Below, piece by piece: positions 1-8,181 of a stretch of DNA of 64,000 bases. Positions within the stretch are counted from its first letter, which is position 1, and the number at the start of each line of letters is the position of its first letter. The stretch is from Gp6-AA40 sp035711805 (GTDB lineage Bacteria; Acidobacteriota; Vicinamibacteria; Vicinamibacterales; UBA2999), in assembly GCA_035711805.1 (NCBI GenBank), contig DASTBV010000167.1, positions 1 through 64,000 on the forward strand, given 5' to 3'. The translations under genes were made by a program, and so were the position numbers. The notes under the pieces are model-generated. The model did not search any database. It worked only from the letters and a program-made list of their open reading frames with translations, and was not told the origin of the DNA.

Positions 1-1
1 T

Positions 2-75
2 TGGCTGGGAGGCAGGGATTCGAACCCCGATAACGTGGTCCAGAGCCACGTGTCCTACCGTTGAACGACCTCCCA
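2..75 (-). tRNA. trnQ: tRNA-Gln (anticodon CTG)
   Basis: Read on the minus strand, the 7-bp acceptor stem (TGGGAGG with CCTCCCA), a 5-bp anticodon stem (CGTGG/CCACG) around the loop CTCTGGA, and a T arm with the TTCGAAT loop all form. The anticodon is CTG, which decodes CAG (Gln). The discriminator G is followed by an encoded CCA at 4-2. The gene is complete although it touches the window edge. Confidence 0.95.
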
Positions 76-198
76 GTAATAGGCCGCGAAACTCTGCCGG
101 GCAGGAACCTCCAATTGTATCGGGTGGTCCCTGCGTGCGGCAAGGCCGGCGCCGAACGAAAGTAATCCGACAGAGCGATCGCGTGACCGTTCCGACGC

Positions 199-1860
199 TT
201 ACGCGTGGACGCCGGGAGCTTCGCGGCCGGTGCGCGCCACGTACTCGACGTAGGACCCGGGATAGAGGTGCGGCTCCCGCTCGACGCCGCTCTCGCCGCC
301 AAGCTCCAGCACGCGATTGCTCAGCGCCCGAAGGAATGCCCGGTCGTGCGACACGAACAGCATCGTCCCTTCGTAGTCCTTCAGCGAGTCGATCAGCATG
401 TCCTTCGTGAAGAGATCGAGGTGGTTGGTCGGCTCGTCGAGGACGAGGAAGTTCGGTGGATCGAGCAGCATCCGTGCGATGACGAGCCGCGTCTTCTCGC
501 CGCCCGACAGCGCCCGGATCTTTTTGCCGACGTCGTCGGCGGAAAACTGGAAGGCGCCGGCGAGATTCCTGAGGACGCCGATCGATTCGTTGGGGAAATC
601 GTGCTGCAGCTGCTCTTCGACGGTGAGGTCCGGCTGGAGCAGATCGAAGGCCTGCTGCGCGAAGTAGCCCATCTTCAGGCTCGCGCCGAGCGTGACGCTG
701 CCGGAATCGGGCTTCAACACGCCGGCGACCATTCGCAGCAGCGTCGTCTTGCCCGCGCCGTTCTTGCCCATGACGCACCAGCGCTCGCCGCGGCGGATCG
801 TCATGTCGAATTCGTCGTAGATCACCCGGCTGCCACCCGTCCCGGGCGACGTCGAGGGAAATGCCTTCGAGACGTCCTCGAGGACCGCGACCTGGTCGCC
901 CGAGCGCGGCGGCGTCCGGAAGTCGAACGTCACCGCCTGACGCTTCTTCGGCAGCTCGATCCGTTCGATCTTCTCGAGCGCCTTGACGCGGCTCTGGACC
1001 TGCGCCGCCTTAGCGGCATGCGTCGAGAAGCGCTCGATGAAGCGGTGCTCCTTGGCCAGCATCGCCTGCTGACGGGCGTACGCGGCTTCACGGTTCGCCT
1101 CGCGGATCGCCCGCTCCCGCTCGTAGAAATCGTAGTTGCCCGAATAGACCGTGATCTCACCGCCGTCGATCTCGGCAATCTTCGAGACGATGCGGTTCAT
1201 GAATTCGCGGTCGTGCGAGGTCATCAACAGCGCGCCCGGCAGCGACTGCAGGAATTCTTCGAGCCAGATGATCGACTCGATGTCCAGGTGATTTGTCGGC
1301 TCGTCCATCAGCAGGACGTCCGGCCGCCCCAGCAGCACGCGTGCCATTGCCACGCGCATCTTCCAGCCGCCTGAGAGCACGCCGACGTCGCCGTCAATCC
1401 GATGATCGTCGAACCCGAGGCCGTGGAGGACTTCGCGGGCCTGCGCCTCGAGCCCGTAGCCACCTGAATGGTCGTATTCCTCCTGCACCTCGCCGAAACG
1501 CTCCAGGATGCCGTCCATGTCGCCGGCCTGTGCCGGATCGCTCATCGCGTGTTGCAGCGCCTCGAGCTCGTGATGCAGCTCGCCCAGGCGCCCGCTGCCG
1601 GCGATCGCCTCGTCCAGGACGGAACGGCCGGACATCTCTTCGACGTCCTGGCGGAAATAGCCGATGGACATCTTCTTCGGCACCGACACGTCGCCCTCGT
1701 CGGGCGACTCCTCGCCGGTGATCATCCGGAAGATCGTGGTCTTGCCGGCGCCGTTGGGGCCGACAAGCCCGACCTTTTCTCCAGGATTCAGCTGGAAGGA
1801 GGCATCAACGAAGAGAACCTGCCGGCCGTATTGCTTGCTGATGCGGGAAAGAGAGAGCAC
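199..1860 (-). CDS. ABC-F family ATPase (Uup/EttA-like)
   Basis: Soluble protein of 553 residues with two ATP-binding cassettes and no membrane segments, the layout of ABC-F proteins that act on the ribosome. The first cassette has GPNGAGKTT and LSGGWKMRVAMA; the second has GKNGAGKTT and LSGGEKTRLVIA. Both have the MDEPTNHLD / LDEPTNHLD Walker B block, and the charged linker between cassettes is typical. The frame stays open upstream to 2427, but that stretch lies across the divergent S1-domain gene and has no homology, so GTG at 1860 is chosen: the protein then begins VLSLSRISKQYGRQ, the usual N-terminus. A role in translation fits the neighbouring tRNA and S1-domain gene. The exact subfamily (EttA, Uup or resistance type) cannot be decided from sequence alone. 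Confidence 0.93.
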   Translation of the reverse strand: MLSLSRISKQYGRQVLFVDASFQLNPGEKVGLVGPNGAGKTTIFRMITGEESPDEGDVSVPKKMSIGYFRQDVEEMSGRSVLDEAIAGSGRLGELHHELEALQHAMSDPAQAGDMDGILERFGEVQEEYDHSGGYGLEAQAREVLHGLGFDDHRIDGDVGVLSGGWKMRVAMARVLLGRPDVLLMDEPTNHLDIESIIWLEEFLQSLPGALLMTSHDREFMNRIVSKIAEIDGGEITVYSGNYDFYERERAIREANREAAYARQQAMLAKEHRFIERFSTHAAKAAQVQSRVKALEKIERIELPKKRQAVTFDFRTPPRSGDQVAVLEDVSKAFPSTSPGTGGSRVIYDEFDMTIRRGERWCVMGKNGAGKTTLLRMVAGVLKPDSGSVTLGASLKMGYFAQQAFDLLQPDLTVEEQLQHDFPNESIGVLRNLAGAFQFSADDVGKKIRALSGGEKTRLVIARMLLDPPNFLVLDEPTNHLDLFTKDMLIDSLKDYEGTMLFVSHDRAFLRALSNRVLELGGESGVEREPHLYPGSYVEYVARTGREAPGVHA

Positions 1861-1905
1861 TAAGATTGTCTTCAGTGTACAGGCACGCGATCTGATGGAG
1901 TCGCC

Positions 1906-3072
1906 GTGAGCGAAGAGGAAGAGGATTTCGCAACGTTGTTCGCGGCGTCCACCGCCAAAGCACGTCGAGTTGAGCGGGGTCAGACCATCGACGGAACGGT
2001 CGTCGCGATCGGTTCGGAGGTGGCGCTGGTCAGCATCGGCGGGAAGAGCGAGGCGCAGATTGACATTGCCGAGCTGAAGGACGCGGACGGCGACATCGAG
2101 GTCTCGATCGGCGATCGCATTCAGGCCGTCGTCGTTTCCACCAGTGGCGGAATCATCCTGTCGCGCAAGGGCGTCCGCAACGCCGCAACCCAGCGCGAGC
2201 TGGAAAACGCATTTCAAGCCGGGCTCGCGGTGGAAGGCAAGGTCGAGAGCGTCAACAAGGGAGGCTACGAGGTACGCATCGCGCGCGCCCGCGCCTTCTG
2301 CCCGCTCTCTCAGATCGATATCGTCCGCACCGCCGACCCTGCGGCGCACGTCGGCAAGACCTATACGTTCCGGATCATCGAGTACAAGGACAGTGGCAAG
2401 TCCGTCGTCGTGTCGCGGCGTAAGCAACTGGAAGAGGAACAGCAGGCGAGCGCCGACGCGGCACGCGCGACAATCGTGGCCGGCGCGGTGCTGACCGGCC
2501 GGGTCGTCTCAGTGCGCGACTTCGGTGCCTTCGTGGATCTGGGTGGCGGCATCCAGGGCCTTCTGCATGTCTCCGAAATGAGCTGGTCGCGCGTCGCCAC
2601 TCCTGGCGAGGTCGTCGCCGCCGGCGATCAGATTACGGTCAAGGTTCTACGCGTTGACGAGGGCACGGGCAAGATTTCCCTCGGGCTGAAGCAGCTGCAG
2701 GACGATCCCTGGAGCACGGTGGGCACGACCTACCAAGCGGGCCAGGTGCGGACCGGCCGCGTGACACGGGTGGCTGACTTCGGCGTCTTCCTCGAGCTGC
2801 AGCCCGGCATAACCGGGCTGATGCCGTCCTCCGAAACCGGCCTGGACCGCGACACGGACATGGCAAAGGCATTTCCCATCGGCAGCGAGCTGGAAGTGGC
2901 GGTGCTCGAGGCCGACGCCAGCGGCCGGCGTCTTCGCCTCAGCAGGAAAGCGGTCGCACAGCAGCGCGAGCAGGCCGAGCTGCGCGAGTATGCGGCGAGG
3001 CCGGACGCCACGCCCGCGGCGCCGCTCGGGTCGCTTGCCGACAAGCTGCGCGACGCCCTCAAGCGGCAGTGA
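1906..3072 (+). CDS. S1 RNA-binding domain protein (ribosomal protein S1-like)
   Basis: Protein of 388 residues built of four S1/OB repeats, roughly at 27-92, 108-174, 192-261 and 278-348. The third and fourth carry the classic S1 signature (VRDFGAFVDLGGGIQGLLHVSE and VADFGVFLEL). Four repeats is shorter than the six of Escherichia coli RpsA, so it may be a short S1 homologue or an accessory RNA-binding protein. An acidic N-terminus (SEEEEDF) precedes the first repeat. GTG at 1906 is preceded by a GATGGAG Shine-Dalgarno-like sequence. It is divergent from the ABC-F gene with only 45 bases between starts, so the two share a promoter region. A second true rpsA elsewhere in the genome would settle which role this one has. 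Confidence 0.88.
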   Translation: MSEEEEDFATLFAASTAKARRVERGQTIDGTVVAIGSEVALVSIGGKSEAQIDIAELKDADGDIEVSIGDRIQAVVVSTSGGIILSRKGVRNAATQRELENAFQAGLAVEGKVESVNKGGYEVRIARARAFCPLSQIDIVRTADPAAHVGKTYTFRIIEYKDSGKSVVVSRRKQLEEEQQASADAARATIVAGAVLTGRVVSVRDFGAFVDLGGGIQGLLHVSEMSWSRVATPGEVVAAGDQITVKVLRVDEGTGKISLGLKQLQDDPWSTVGTTYQAGQVRTGRVTRVADFGVFLELQPGITGLMPSSETGLDRDTDMAKAFPIGSELEVAVLEADASGRRLRLSRKAVAQQREQAELREYAARPDATPAAPLGSLADKLRDALKRQ

Positions 3073-3083
3073 CGGTAGGGGTT

Positions 3084-3935
3084 TCAGTCCGGCGCCGGCC
3101 GATCGACCGACTCGACGACGAGGACTTCGACTGGAGCACGCGTCGACTCGAGCCTCAGCCCGAGCTGCTCCTGCAATGCCGTCGTGAACGAGGGGAGATT
3201 TGGATCGACGACAGCGGGGACTTGCGGCGGATTACCTATTGCCGTCGGCTCGGGGGTGAACGTCAGCGCGAGCTGAAAAGCACCCGCGAGACCCGTTTGG
3301 TTCAGGACGACGCGCCCCGTTCGCCCGGCAACCATCTGTGCGAGCCCGTCCATCGTGATATAGCCCGACGTAAACGAGCTGGTGCCGCCCATTGTCTCGC
3401 ATGGACGCACTCCCGGCGGCGGCAGCTGCGGCCGGCCATCGGGACCTGGACCGAGACGCCGGCTTCCTCCCGGCGCACAGTCTGCCGAGGCCGGCTCCAG
3501 GCCCGGCCCGACCTTTCCATCGGCTCGCGCGATCACCAGCGCTGAAACCGGCAGCTCGCGCGTCTCGCGATGCGTCACCAGCCGGAAGCGCTCTGCGAGC
3601 AGCGTGCGCAGCATCTCCGACAGGGCCGCGGGTGACGGCTTCAGACCCGCGGGCATCTGGGCGGTGATGTCGAACCGCTCGTTCCGGGTCCAGTCCGGCG
3701 CGTTCACGATCTGATACGCCGGCAGGTTGAACGACATCGCGATCAACGTCCGCAAATCCAGGTTGATGATCTGGTACCGGTCCGGGGCAACGCGCGGCTG
3801 CAAGACGAGAACGCCGCCGGATTTGTTGGGTTTGACCGACGCCACCTCGAATCGCAACGAAGCCGTCTGCGTTGGCGTCGGCGACTGCGCGGAGACGGAC
3901 ATGATGGTCAGCGACACGAGCAGCGCTGCCGTCAT
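3084..3935 (-). CDS. TIGR03435 family secreted protein
   Basis: Protein of 283 residues. After a signal peptide (MTAALLVSLTIMSVSAQ) comes FEVASVKPNKSGG, the hallmark opening of TIGR03435, a family expanded in soil Acidobacteria and of unknown function. Later family landmarks include NLDLRTLIAMSFNLPAYQIV, ERFDITAQMP and the LLAERFRLVTHRETRELPV block. The open frame starts upstream at 4004, but ATG 3935 gives the normal signal peptide and lies just after an AT-rich promoter-like stretch with a palindrome (3943-3964). TIGR03435 genes often sit beside BlaI-type repressors and M56 peptidases; none is present here, so this is a stand-alone copy. Its 3' end converges on the S1-domain gene with an 11-base gap. 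Confidence 0.9.
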   Translation of the reverse strand: MTAALLVSLTIMSVSAQSPTPTQTASLRFEVASVKPNKSGGVLVLQPRVAPDRYQIINLDLRTLIAMSFNLPAYQIVNAPDWTRNERFDITAQMPAGLKPSPAALSEMLRTLLAERFRLVTHRETRELPVSALVIARADGKVGPGLEPASADCAPGGSRRLGPGPDGRPQLPPPGVRPCETMGGTSSFTSGYITMDGLAQMVAGRTGRVVLNQTGLAGAFQLALTFTPEPTAIGNPPQVPAVVDPNLPSFTTALQEQLGLRLESTRAPVEVLVVESVDRPAPD

Positions 3936-3942
3936 GTTAGTT

Positions 3943-3964
3943 TTATAACACATATGTGCGATAA
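3943..3964. promoter_or_regulatory. Palindromic operator candidate upstream of the TIGR03435 gene
   Basis: A 10-bp perfect palindrome CACATATGTG (3949-3958) is flanked symmetrically by TTAT (3943-3946) and ATAA (3961-3964) with two bases between, giving a 22-bp dyad. It ends 7 bases before the start codon and overlaps the AT-rich likely promoter (TATAAA on the minus strand). The core resembles the ACA/TGT dyads bound by BlaI/MecI-type repressors, which regulate many TIGR03435-associated loci; that link is inference. Confidence 0.5.
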
Positions 3965-4029
3965 AAATAACACAGTCGGAGACGGCTGTCAACGGAGGTG
4001 ACATTCAGGCGTGGTTCGGGGGCGATTTG

Positions 4030-4965
4030 TTAGCAACGGCGCCACACGCAGGTGCTCGAGGAGCCCCCTCGTGCGATGAACGAGGTGAGATGCGACAGCT
4101 TCTCCGGATTGCTGACGGCGTAGATCGCGTGAATCCGGTCGTCCGCGATCTCGAATGCCACGCTCTGGACGGAACCATCCGGCCGGTACGCGACCACACC
4201 AGCCAGACCGTTGATCGACGTGACGCGAATGGTCGAACCCTCCGGCAGCCCTTTGCTCACCGCGCCGACGACGAAACGAGCGGTGCGGTCAGCACCCTCT
4301 ATGACATTCAACGCGGCCGCCACCTTGCCTCCGCCATCGGTCATCAGGCGCACGTCGTCCGCCAACATGCCCATCAGAGCCTGTACATCGCCAGACCTGG
4401 CAGCGTGGACGAACGCGGCGACCAGCTGCTGGTGGGTCGAGGACTCCGAACGGCTCTGGACCGTTGAAACGCCGTGCGGCCGCGCCTCACGCACATGGGT
4501 GCGCGCGCGCGACGCCAACTGACGGCATGCGGCTTCGCTGCGACCCAGCGCTCCGGCCACCTCGCCGAACGAACAATCGAAGACATCGTGCAGCAGGAAC
4601 GCCGCGCGTTCGAGCGGCGACAGTCGATCGAGCGCCAGCAGCAGCGCGATCGAGAGATCCTCGGCGAGCTCGGTCTGTGCGTCCGGCGCGAGCGCGGCGG
4701 TGTCGAGCACGGGTTCCGGCAGCCAGGGGCCGACATACGTTTCGCGGCGGACTCGCGCCGACTTGAGCGTATCCAGGCAGATCCTCGTTGCGGTCGTCGT
4801 CAGGAATGCGCGCGGGTCCGAGACGCTGTCGCGATCGGCGGCATGCCACCGCAGATACGTGTCCTGGACGGCGTCCTCGGCTTCCGAGACGGATCCGAGC
4901 ATCCGGTACGCCAGGCCCAGCAACCGCCGCCGGTGCGGCTCGAAGCTGACCGCCGGATCCGTCAT
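4030..4965 (-). CDS. sigJ: ECF41 group RNA polymerase sigma factor with SnoaL-like C-terminal domain
   Basis: Protein of 311 residues. Region sigma-2 (about 8-70, RMLGSVSEAEDAVQDTYLRW) and sigma-4 (about 105-160, LSPLERAAFLLHDVFDCSFGEVA) are followed by a SnoaL-like domain of about 130 residues. All three signatures of the ECF41 group are visible: WLPEP in the inter-domain linker (81-85), DGGGK (210-214) and NPEKL (286-290). In ECF41 the C-terminal domain controls activity in place of a separate anti-sigma factor. The ATG overlaps the stop of the upstream CMD-domain gene as ATGA, so translation is probably coupled. The usual ECF41 partner is a carboxymuconolactone decarboxylase, oxidoreductase or epimerase, and the upstream gene is the first of these. 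Confidence 0.95.
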   Translation of the reverse strand: MTDPAVSFEPHRRRLLGLAYRMLGSVSEAEDAVQDTYLRWHAADRDSVSDPRAFLTTTATRICLDTLKSARVRRETYVGPWLPEPVLDTAALAPDAQTELAEDLSIALLLALDRLSPLERAAFLLHDVFDCSFGEVAGALGRSEAACRQLASRARTHVREARPHGVSTVQSRSESSTHQQLVAAFVHAARSGDVQALMGMLADDVRLMTDGGGKVAAALNVIEGADRTARFVVGAVSKGLPEGSTIRVTSINGLAGVVAYRPDGSVQSVAFEIADDRIHAIYAVSNPEKLSHLTSFIARGGSSSTCVWRRC

Positions 4966-5552
4966 GCCGGTCGACGGGCGTCAGACGAGACCGCATCCCA
5001 TGCCTTCGATGTGAGGTCCCGGTCGATCGCCACCGGGGTTCCCGCGACCACGACGCGAGTGCACATTCTTCCGTGTCCCATCGTGTACTTCACCGTCGGA
5101 TAAATGCGGGCCGTGGTGATTGCGAATGCCAGGCTTACCACCGCCCTCGGTCCCCATCGCTCACGGATCACATTGCGGTGCTCATCCGCCGCCGCGTCGT
5201 GCGCCAGGACCGCCTTCGTAAACCGCCAGGCGAGTGCGACATCGTCGGGCATCGCGGCAACGTCGTCGGTCAATACGGCGCGAAGAATGTCCGGGCGCAC
5301 GCCCTGCCGTTCGGCCATCGCCGTGCCCAGCTGCGTACATGGGCCGCAGTCTTCCGATCGGACCGCGGTGATCCCGGCGGCGACCAGCGCCTCGATCGGC
5401 ACGTCACGGCGGTAGTTCCCGAGCCGTGCGGCGTTCATGAACCGCCATGCGGCGCGCGGGCTCGCGTCTATGATCTCGCGCAGGTAGCTCGCGTCGTAGT
5501 TCCATTGCCGCTCGAACGCACTCACGATGCGCCTGAACAACCATCTCAGCAC
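4962..5552 (-). CDS. Carboxymuconolactone decarboxylase/AhpD-like protein, ECF41 partner
   Basis: Protein of 196 residues with an all-helical AhpD/CMD appearance and a CGPC pair at 69-72 in the context SEDCGPCTQLGTAMAE, as in the redox-active members of the family. The frame is open back to 5663, but GTG 5552 is chosen: it has a strong GGGGAGG 6 bases upstream and gives the usual N-terminus (LRWLFRRIVSAFERQWNYD), while the longer version would include the ECF41 promoter at 5586-5612. It is the first gene of a two-gene operon with the sigma factor. Redox or peroxide-related chemistry is likely from the family, but the substrate is unknown. Confidence 0.85.
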   Translation of the reverse strand: MLRWLFRRIVSAFERQWNYDASYLREIIDASPRAAWRFMNAARLGNYRRDVPIEALVAAGITAVRSEDCGPCTQLGTAMAERQGVRPDILRAVLTDDVAAMPDDVALAWRFTKAVLAHDAAADEHRNVIRERWGPRAVVSLAFAITTARIYPTVKYTMGHGRMCTRVVVAGTPVAIDRDLTSKAWDAVSSDARRPA

Positions 5553-5585
5553 GTCCGCCTCCCCGTCTGTGCTCTCAACAGGAAG

Positions 5586-5612
5586 GACGAAACAGCACTG
5601 GCCGTTGTGACA
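5586..5612 (-). promoter_or_regulatory. ECF41-type promoter (TGTCACA-N16-CGTC)
   Basis: On the minus strand TGTCACA (5612-5606) is followed by exactly 16 bases and CGTC (5589-5586). This is a perfect match to the promoter consensus known for ECF41 sigma factors. It lies 33 bases before the GTG of the CMD gene, so the sigma factor very likely activates its own operon. Confidence 0.85.
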
Positions 5613-5828
5613 AAAGTCGGCTGATGCTTGAACAAGCAGCCGGCGGACGGCATTGGAATTCACCGCGAAGTGTTCGGCTGCGATCGTTAAGTCGCTGCAC
5701 CGGCGCTCCTTCGGTCAGCTGCACAGAATCTGCGTTGATCTTCCCTGTCGGGCTCGATACTTGCTGCGCGGTGTCGCATTCTTCCAGGTCGCGATCGTCG
5801 CGGCCCGCTAGCTCATGTGGAAGCCATC

Positions 5829-6395
5829 ATGAAGACCAGGTTCATTGTCGTCGGACTCTTTCTACTCGTCCTTTCCGCCAGATCGGCATCCGCCACCACC
5901 ATCGCCGTGGATGGCAGCTGGCTCGAATTCCAGTTCGATGCCGGTGGCGCCGCGGAGGGTTGTTTCGGGGGATGCCTCGCGACGACGAATCCACTGGCAT
6001 CCGACGCGCTCGCGCCGCCGTGGACGTTCTCCGGTCCGGCAACCGTCACGGTTCTCGATCTGTTCCTGTCGGGCGACACGTTCGAGCTGTTCGACAACCT
6101 CGTGTCGGTGGGTGTCTCGTCGCTCCCGACAGACGAAGGCGAGTGCGGCAACAACATCGGCTGTGCGCTTGGCGATCCCTCCTACAGCCGGCTGCTGGTG
6201 GACCTCGGTCCCGGCGCACACTCGTTGACCATCATGAATCTCGCCAGCGCAAGTGCCGGAGGCGGCGCAGCCGTCTTCCGCGTCGCTCCATCCGTCGCAG
6301 TGCCGGAGCCCGCGTCGGTGCTGCTGCTCGGCGGCGGCCTCGCAGCGGGACTGGCGGCCAGCATCCGCTCTCGCCGGCGCATAACGCACGACTGA
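5829..6395 (+). CDS. PEP-CTERM sorting domain protein
   Basis: Protein of 188 residues with a signal peptide (MKTRFIVVGLFLLVLSARSASA) and a C-terminal PEP-CTERM tail: VPEPAS, a short hydrophobic segment (VLLLGGGLAAGLAA) and an Arg-rich end (SIRSRRR). Such proteins are cut and sorted by exosortase (EpsH/XrtA) to the cell surface or extracellular matrix. The middle is Gly/Ala-rich with four Cys (CFGGC, and CGNNIGC around 110), which may form disulfides; no enzymatic motif is seen. ATG 5829 is preferred over GTG 5817 because it gives a standard signal peptide. A rho-independent-like hairpin follows the gene. Exosortase genes are not in the window. Confidence 0.85.
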   Translation: MKTRFIVVGLFLLVLSARSASATTIAVDGSWLEFQFDAGGAAEGCFGGCLATTNPLASDALAPPWTFSGPATVTVLDLFLSGDTFELFDNLVSVGVSSLPTDEGECGNNIGCALGDPSYSRLLVDLGPGAHSLTIMNLASASAGGGAAVFRVAPSVAVPEPASVLLLGGGLAAGLAASIRSRRRITHD

Positions 6396-6428
6396 CAGAC
6401 ATCGCGCTTGAATACGGACATCATCACC

Positions 6429-6457
6429 GCCCGCGACATTCAGGCGCTGTCGCGGGC
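6429..6457. terminator. Hairpin between convergent genes
   Basis: A perfect 10-bp stem (GCCCGCGACA at 6429-6438 with TGTCGCGGGC at 6448-6457) closes a 9-base loop. It lies 33 bases after the PEP-CTERM gene and 34 bases from the end of the convergent DUF4159 gene. There is no T-tract, so it is a candidate bidirectional terminator or transcript-stabilising hairpin rather than a textbook intrinsic terminator. Confidence 0.5.
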
Positions 6458-6491
6458 GCTGAACAGACGTGAATAGGGGCCGACCGCGATC

Positions 6492-7325
6492 TCAGTGCGT
6501 CATGGCGTAGACGGCGACGTTCACACCGAGCGCATAACCCTCCCGCCCGAACACATCGAAGTAGGACGGATTGTCACCTTCCCGCTCCCAGCTGTCGGAG
6601 ACGTCCGAGTTCATGCTGACGAGCACGACCAACCTGTCGTGGGGGTCGAATACACCGTAGTAATGCACGGTTGATGGCCCGATCTCGGAACTCTCACCCG
6701 TACGCATCCAGGAATTCATCGATGGGATCTGGGGAAGCGGATTGAGGCGGTACACCGTCGAGAACAGCGGATGATCGACCGGCAGGTCGACGATCTGTGC
6801 GCCGGGAAGAATGCGCTCGAGATTCGGACGGATGTATTCGAAGTCGGGATCCCAGTTGTCGTCGATCCAGAGAAAGCCGCCCTTCAACAGGTAGTCGCGC
6901 ATGCGAAGGGTCTCTTCGGGTGAGAAGTCGTAGTTCGCCGCGTTCTGCATGCGTATGTACGGGCAGCGGAAGAGATCGGGATCCATCGGCGTGACGTTGG
7001 CAAAGCCGGGATCGCCGTTCTTCCATCGGCTGATTCGCGTCTTGGTCAGCTCGGATATCCGCACCAGGAAGTTGTAGTCCGCCTGCGGATAGTCGTCGCC
7101 CCAGCCGGACTTTCTCGCCCGGCGGATGTTCTGGTATCGCAGGCGGCAGAACGTGAAGTCGAGCGACTTATCGGGGAGCCCGTGATTGATCGGGACCTGG
7201 AGGTTTCGTCCGTTGGTGAGGATCGTCGACGTTTGCGCGGCGCCGCTCAGGGCGGCCAATCCGATGGCCAGCACAAAGGCGAGCGCGAACCACGTCCATT
7301 GAGCGGATGGTCGCGCCCGCCGCAT
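6492..7325 (-). CDS. DUF4159 domain-containing secreted protein
   Basis: Protein of 277 residues. A signal peptide (hydrophobic about 13-32, ending SGAAQ) is followed by a DUF4159 domain: FTFCRLRYQNIRR, DYPQADYNFLVRISELT, RCPYIRMQNAANYDFSPEE, GGFLWIDDNWDPDFE and LPVDHPLFSTVY are the family landmarks. DUF4159 resembles a class I glutamine-amidotransferase-like fold without catalytic residues, and its function is unknown. The frame opens with TTG 7340 directly after the stop of the upstream gene, but ATG 7325 gives the better signal peptide. The gene is probably co-transcribed with the matrixin-like gene before it. Confidence 0.85.
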   Translation of the reverse strand: MRRARPSAQWTWFALAFVLAIGLAALSGAAQTSTILTNGRNLQVPINHGLPDKSLDFTFCRLRYQNIRRARKSGWGDDYPQADYNFLVRISELTKTRISRWKNGDPGFANVTPMDPDLFRCPYIRMQNAANYDFSPEETLRMRDYLLKGGFLWIDDNWDPDFEYIRPNLERILPGAQIVDLPVDHPLFSTVYRLNPLPQIPSMNSWMRTGESSEIGPSTVHYYGVFDPHDRLVVLVSMNSDVSDSWEREGDNPSYFDVFGREGYALGVNVAVYAMTH

Positions 7326-7340
7326 GCGAGGCTGGTACAA

Positions 7341-8165
7341 CTAGCGGCCCTGTGCCCAGGTCACGAACGTGACATGGCGTGTTCCGTCGGGATCGATGCG
7401 GAGGAACCGTTCCTTCGCGCCACGCCGGCCAAGCGAAATACCCCACTCCCCCCGACCCTCACCCTGCGGGACGCCGACCTTGTTGCAGCCCTTTCCCGGC
7501 GGTGCATTACAGGTACCGCCACCACCGCCACCGCCGCCGCTGTCCGTGATGTAGGAGTTGAAGCCGTCGAGGTGCGCGTAGATGTCTGCCAGTTGGGCGA
7601 GGTCATGGTCGTCCGGCTCCGCGAACGGCGGATCCTGATAATCCATGCAGCTGAACAACGGTTCGTTGTCGAAGTCCTCGTCCTGGTGATCCAGCCCGAG
7701 GACGTGCCCCAGTTCCTGGCAGACGACGCTTTGCTTCCACAGGTCCGTGTTGTAGTACGACGTATTGAAATAGCTATCGTTCAGCTTCACATAGCCGGTG
7801 AAAATGTGACCGTCGGTGTCGATTGAGATGCCGGCGATCCCCAGCCACTGGTTAAAGCCAAACGCCATGTTGCAGATGCGCACCTGACCCGCGGGGCCAT
7901 CGCATCGTCGTCGACCGCGATCGTCGAGCGACTCATCCCTCTGCGTCAGGTCGAGCACGCTCGACGCCGTCCAGTCCGACACGGAAACGTCGGCATACAA
8001 ATCCCAGTCGCTCGTCAGGCTGTTCACGACAGTCAGGGTGAATGGGTTGCTGGTGCGCGCCCAGTGATAGTTGTTCCACGCGTTATCGGCCGAGAGCGAC
8101 GAACCCAGAACTGTTGCTGCAAGTGCGGTGGCGCACAACACGCGCCGGAATCCCGATTTCGACAT
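7341..8165 (-). CDS. Matrixin-like secreted protein with QExxH zinc motif
   Basis: Protein of 274 residues with a signal peptide, a region of about 170 residues resembling matrixin/metzincin metalloproteases, a run of eight glycines and a short C-terminal tail. The zinc-binding helix reads CQELGHVLGLDH (149-160), followed by a Met-turn-like SCMDY (172-176). The metzincin motif HExxHxxGxxH is intact except that the first His ligand is Gln150. Glu151, His154 and His160 are kept. The protein may bind zinc differently, be inactive, or belong to a recurrent Q-variant family. A GGGGAGG Shine-Dalgarno precedes ATG 8165. It is followed at once by the DUF4159 gene and preceded by the NHL-repeat gene, all on the same strand. 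Confidence 0.75.
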   Translation of the reverse strand: MSKSGFRRVLCATALAATVLGSSLSADNAWNNYHWARTSNPFTLTVVNSLTSDWDLYADVSVSDWTASSVLDLTQRDESLDDRGRRRCDGPAGQVRICNMAFGFNQWLGIAGISIDTDGHIFTGYVKLNDSYFNTSYYNTDLWKQSVVCQELGHVLGLDHQDEDFDNEPLFSCMDYQDPPFAEPDDHDLAQLADIYAHLDGFNSYITDSGGGGGGGGTCNAPPGKGCNKVGVPQGEGRGEWGISLGRRGAKERFLRIDPDGTRHVTFVTWAQGR

Positions 8166-8181
8166 ACATCCTCCCCTGTTG

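Noticed and set aside
1861..2427. N-terminal extension of the ABC-F frame to 2427
   Set aside because: It lies antisense across the S1-domain gene, has no ABC homology, and GTG 1860 gives the standard N-terminus.
5680..5800. Sigma-54 promoter upstream of the PEP-CTERM gene, as seen for PrsR-controlled PEP-CTERM genes
   Set aside because: No TGGCAC-N5-TTGC match; the closest sequence lacks one invariant base and has wrong spacing.
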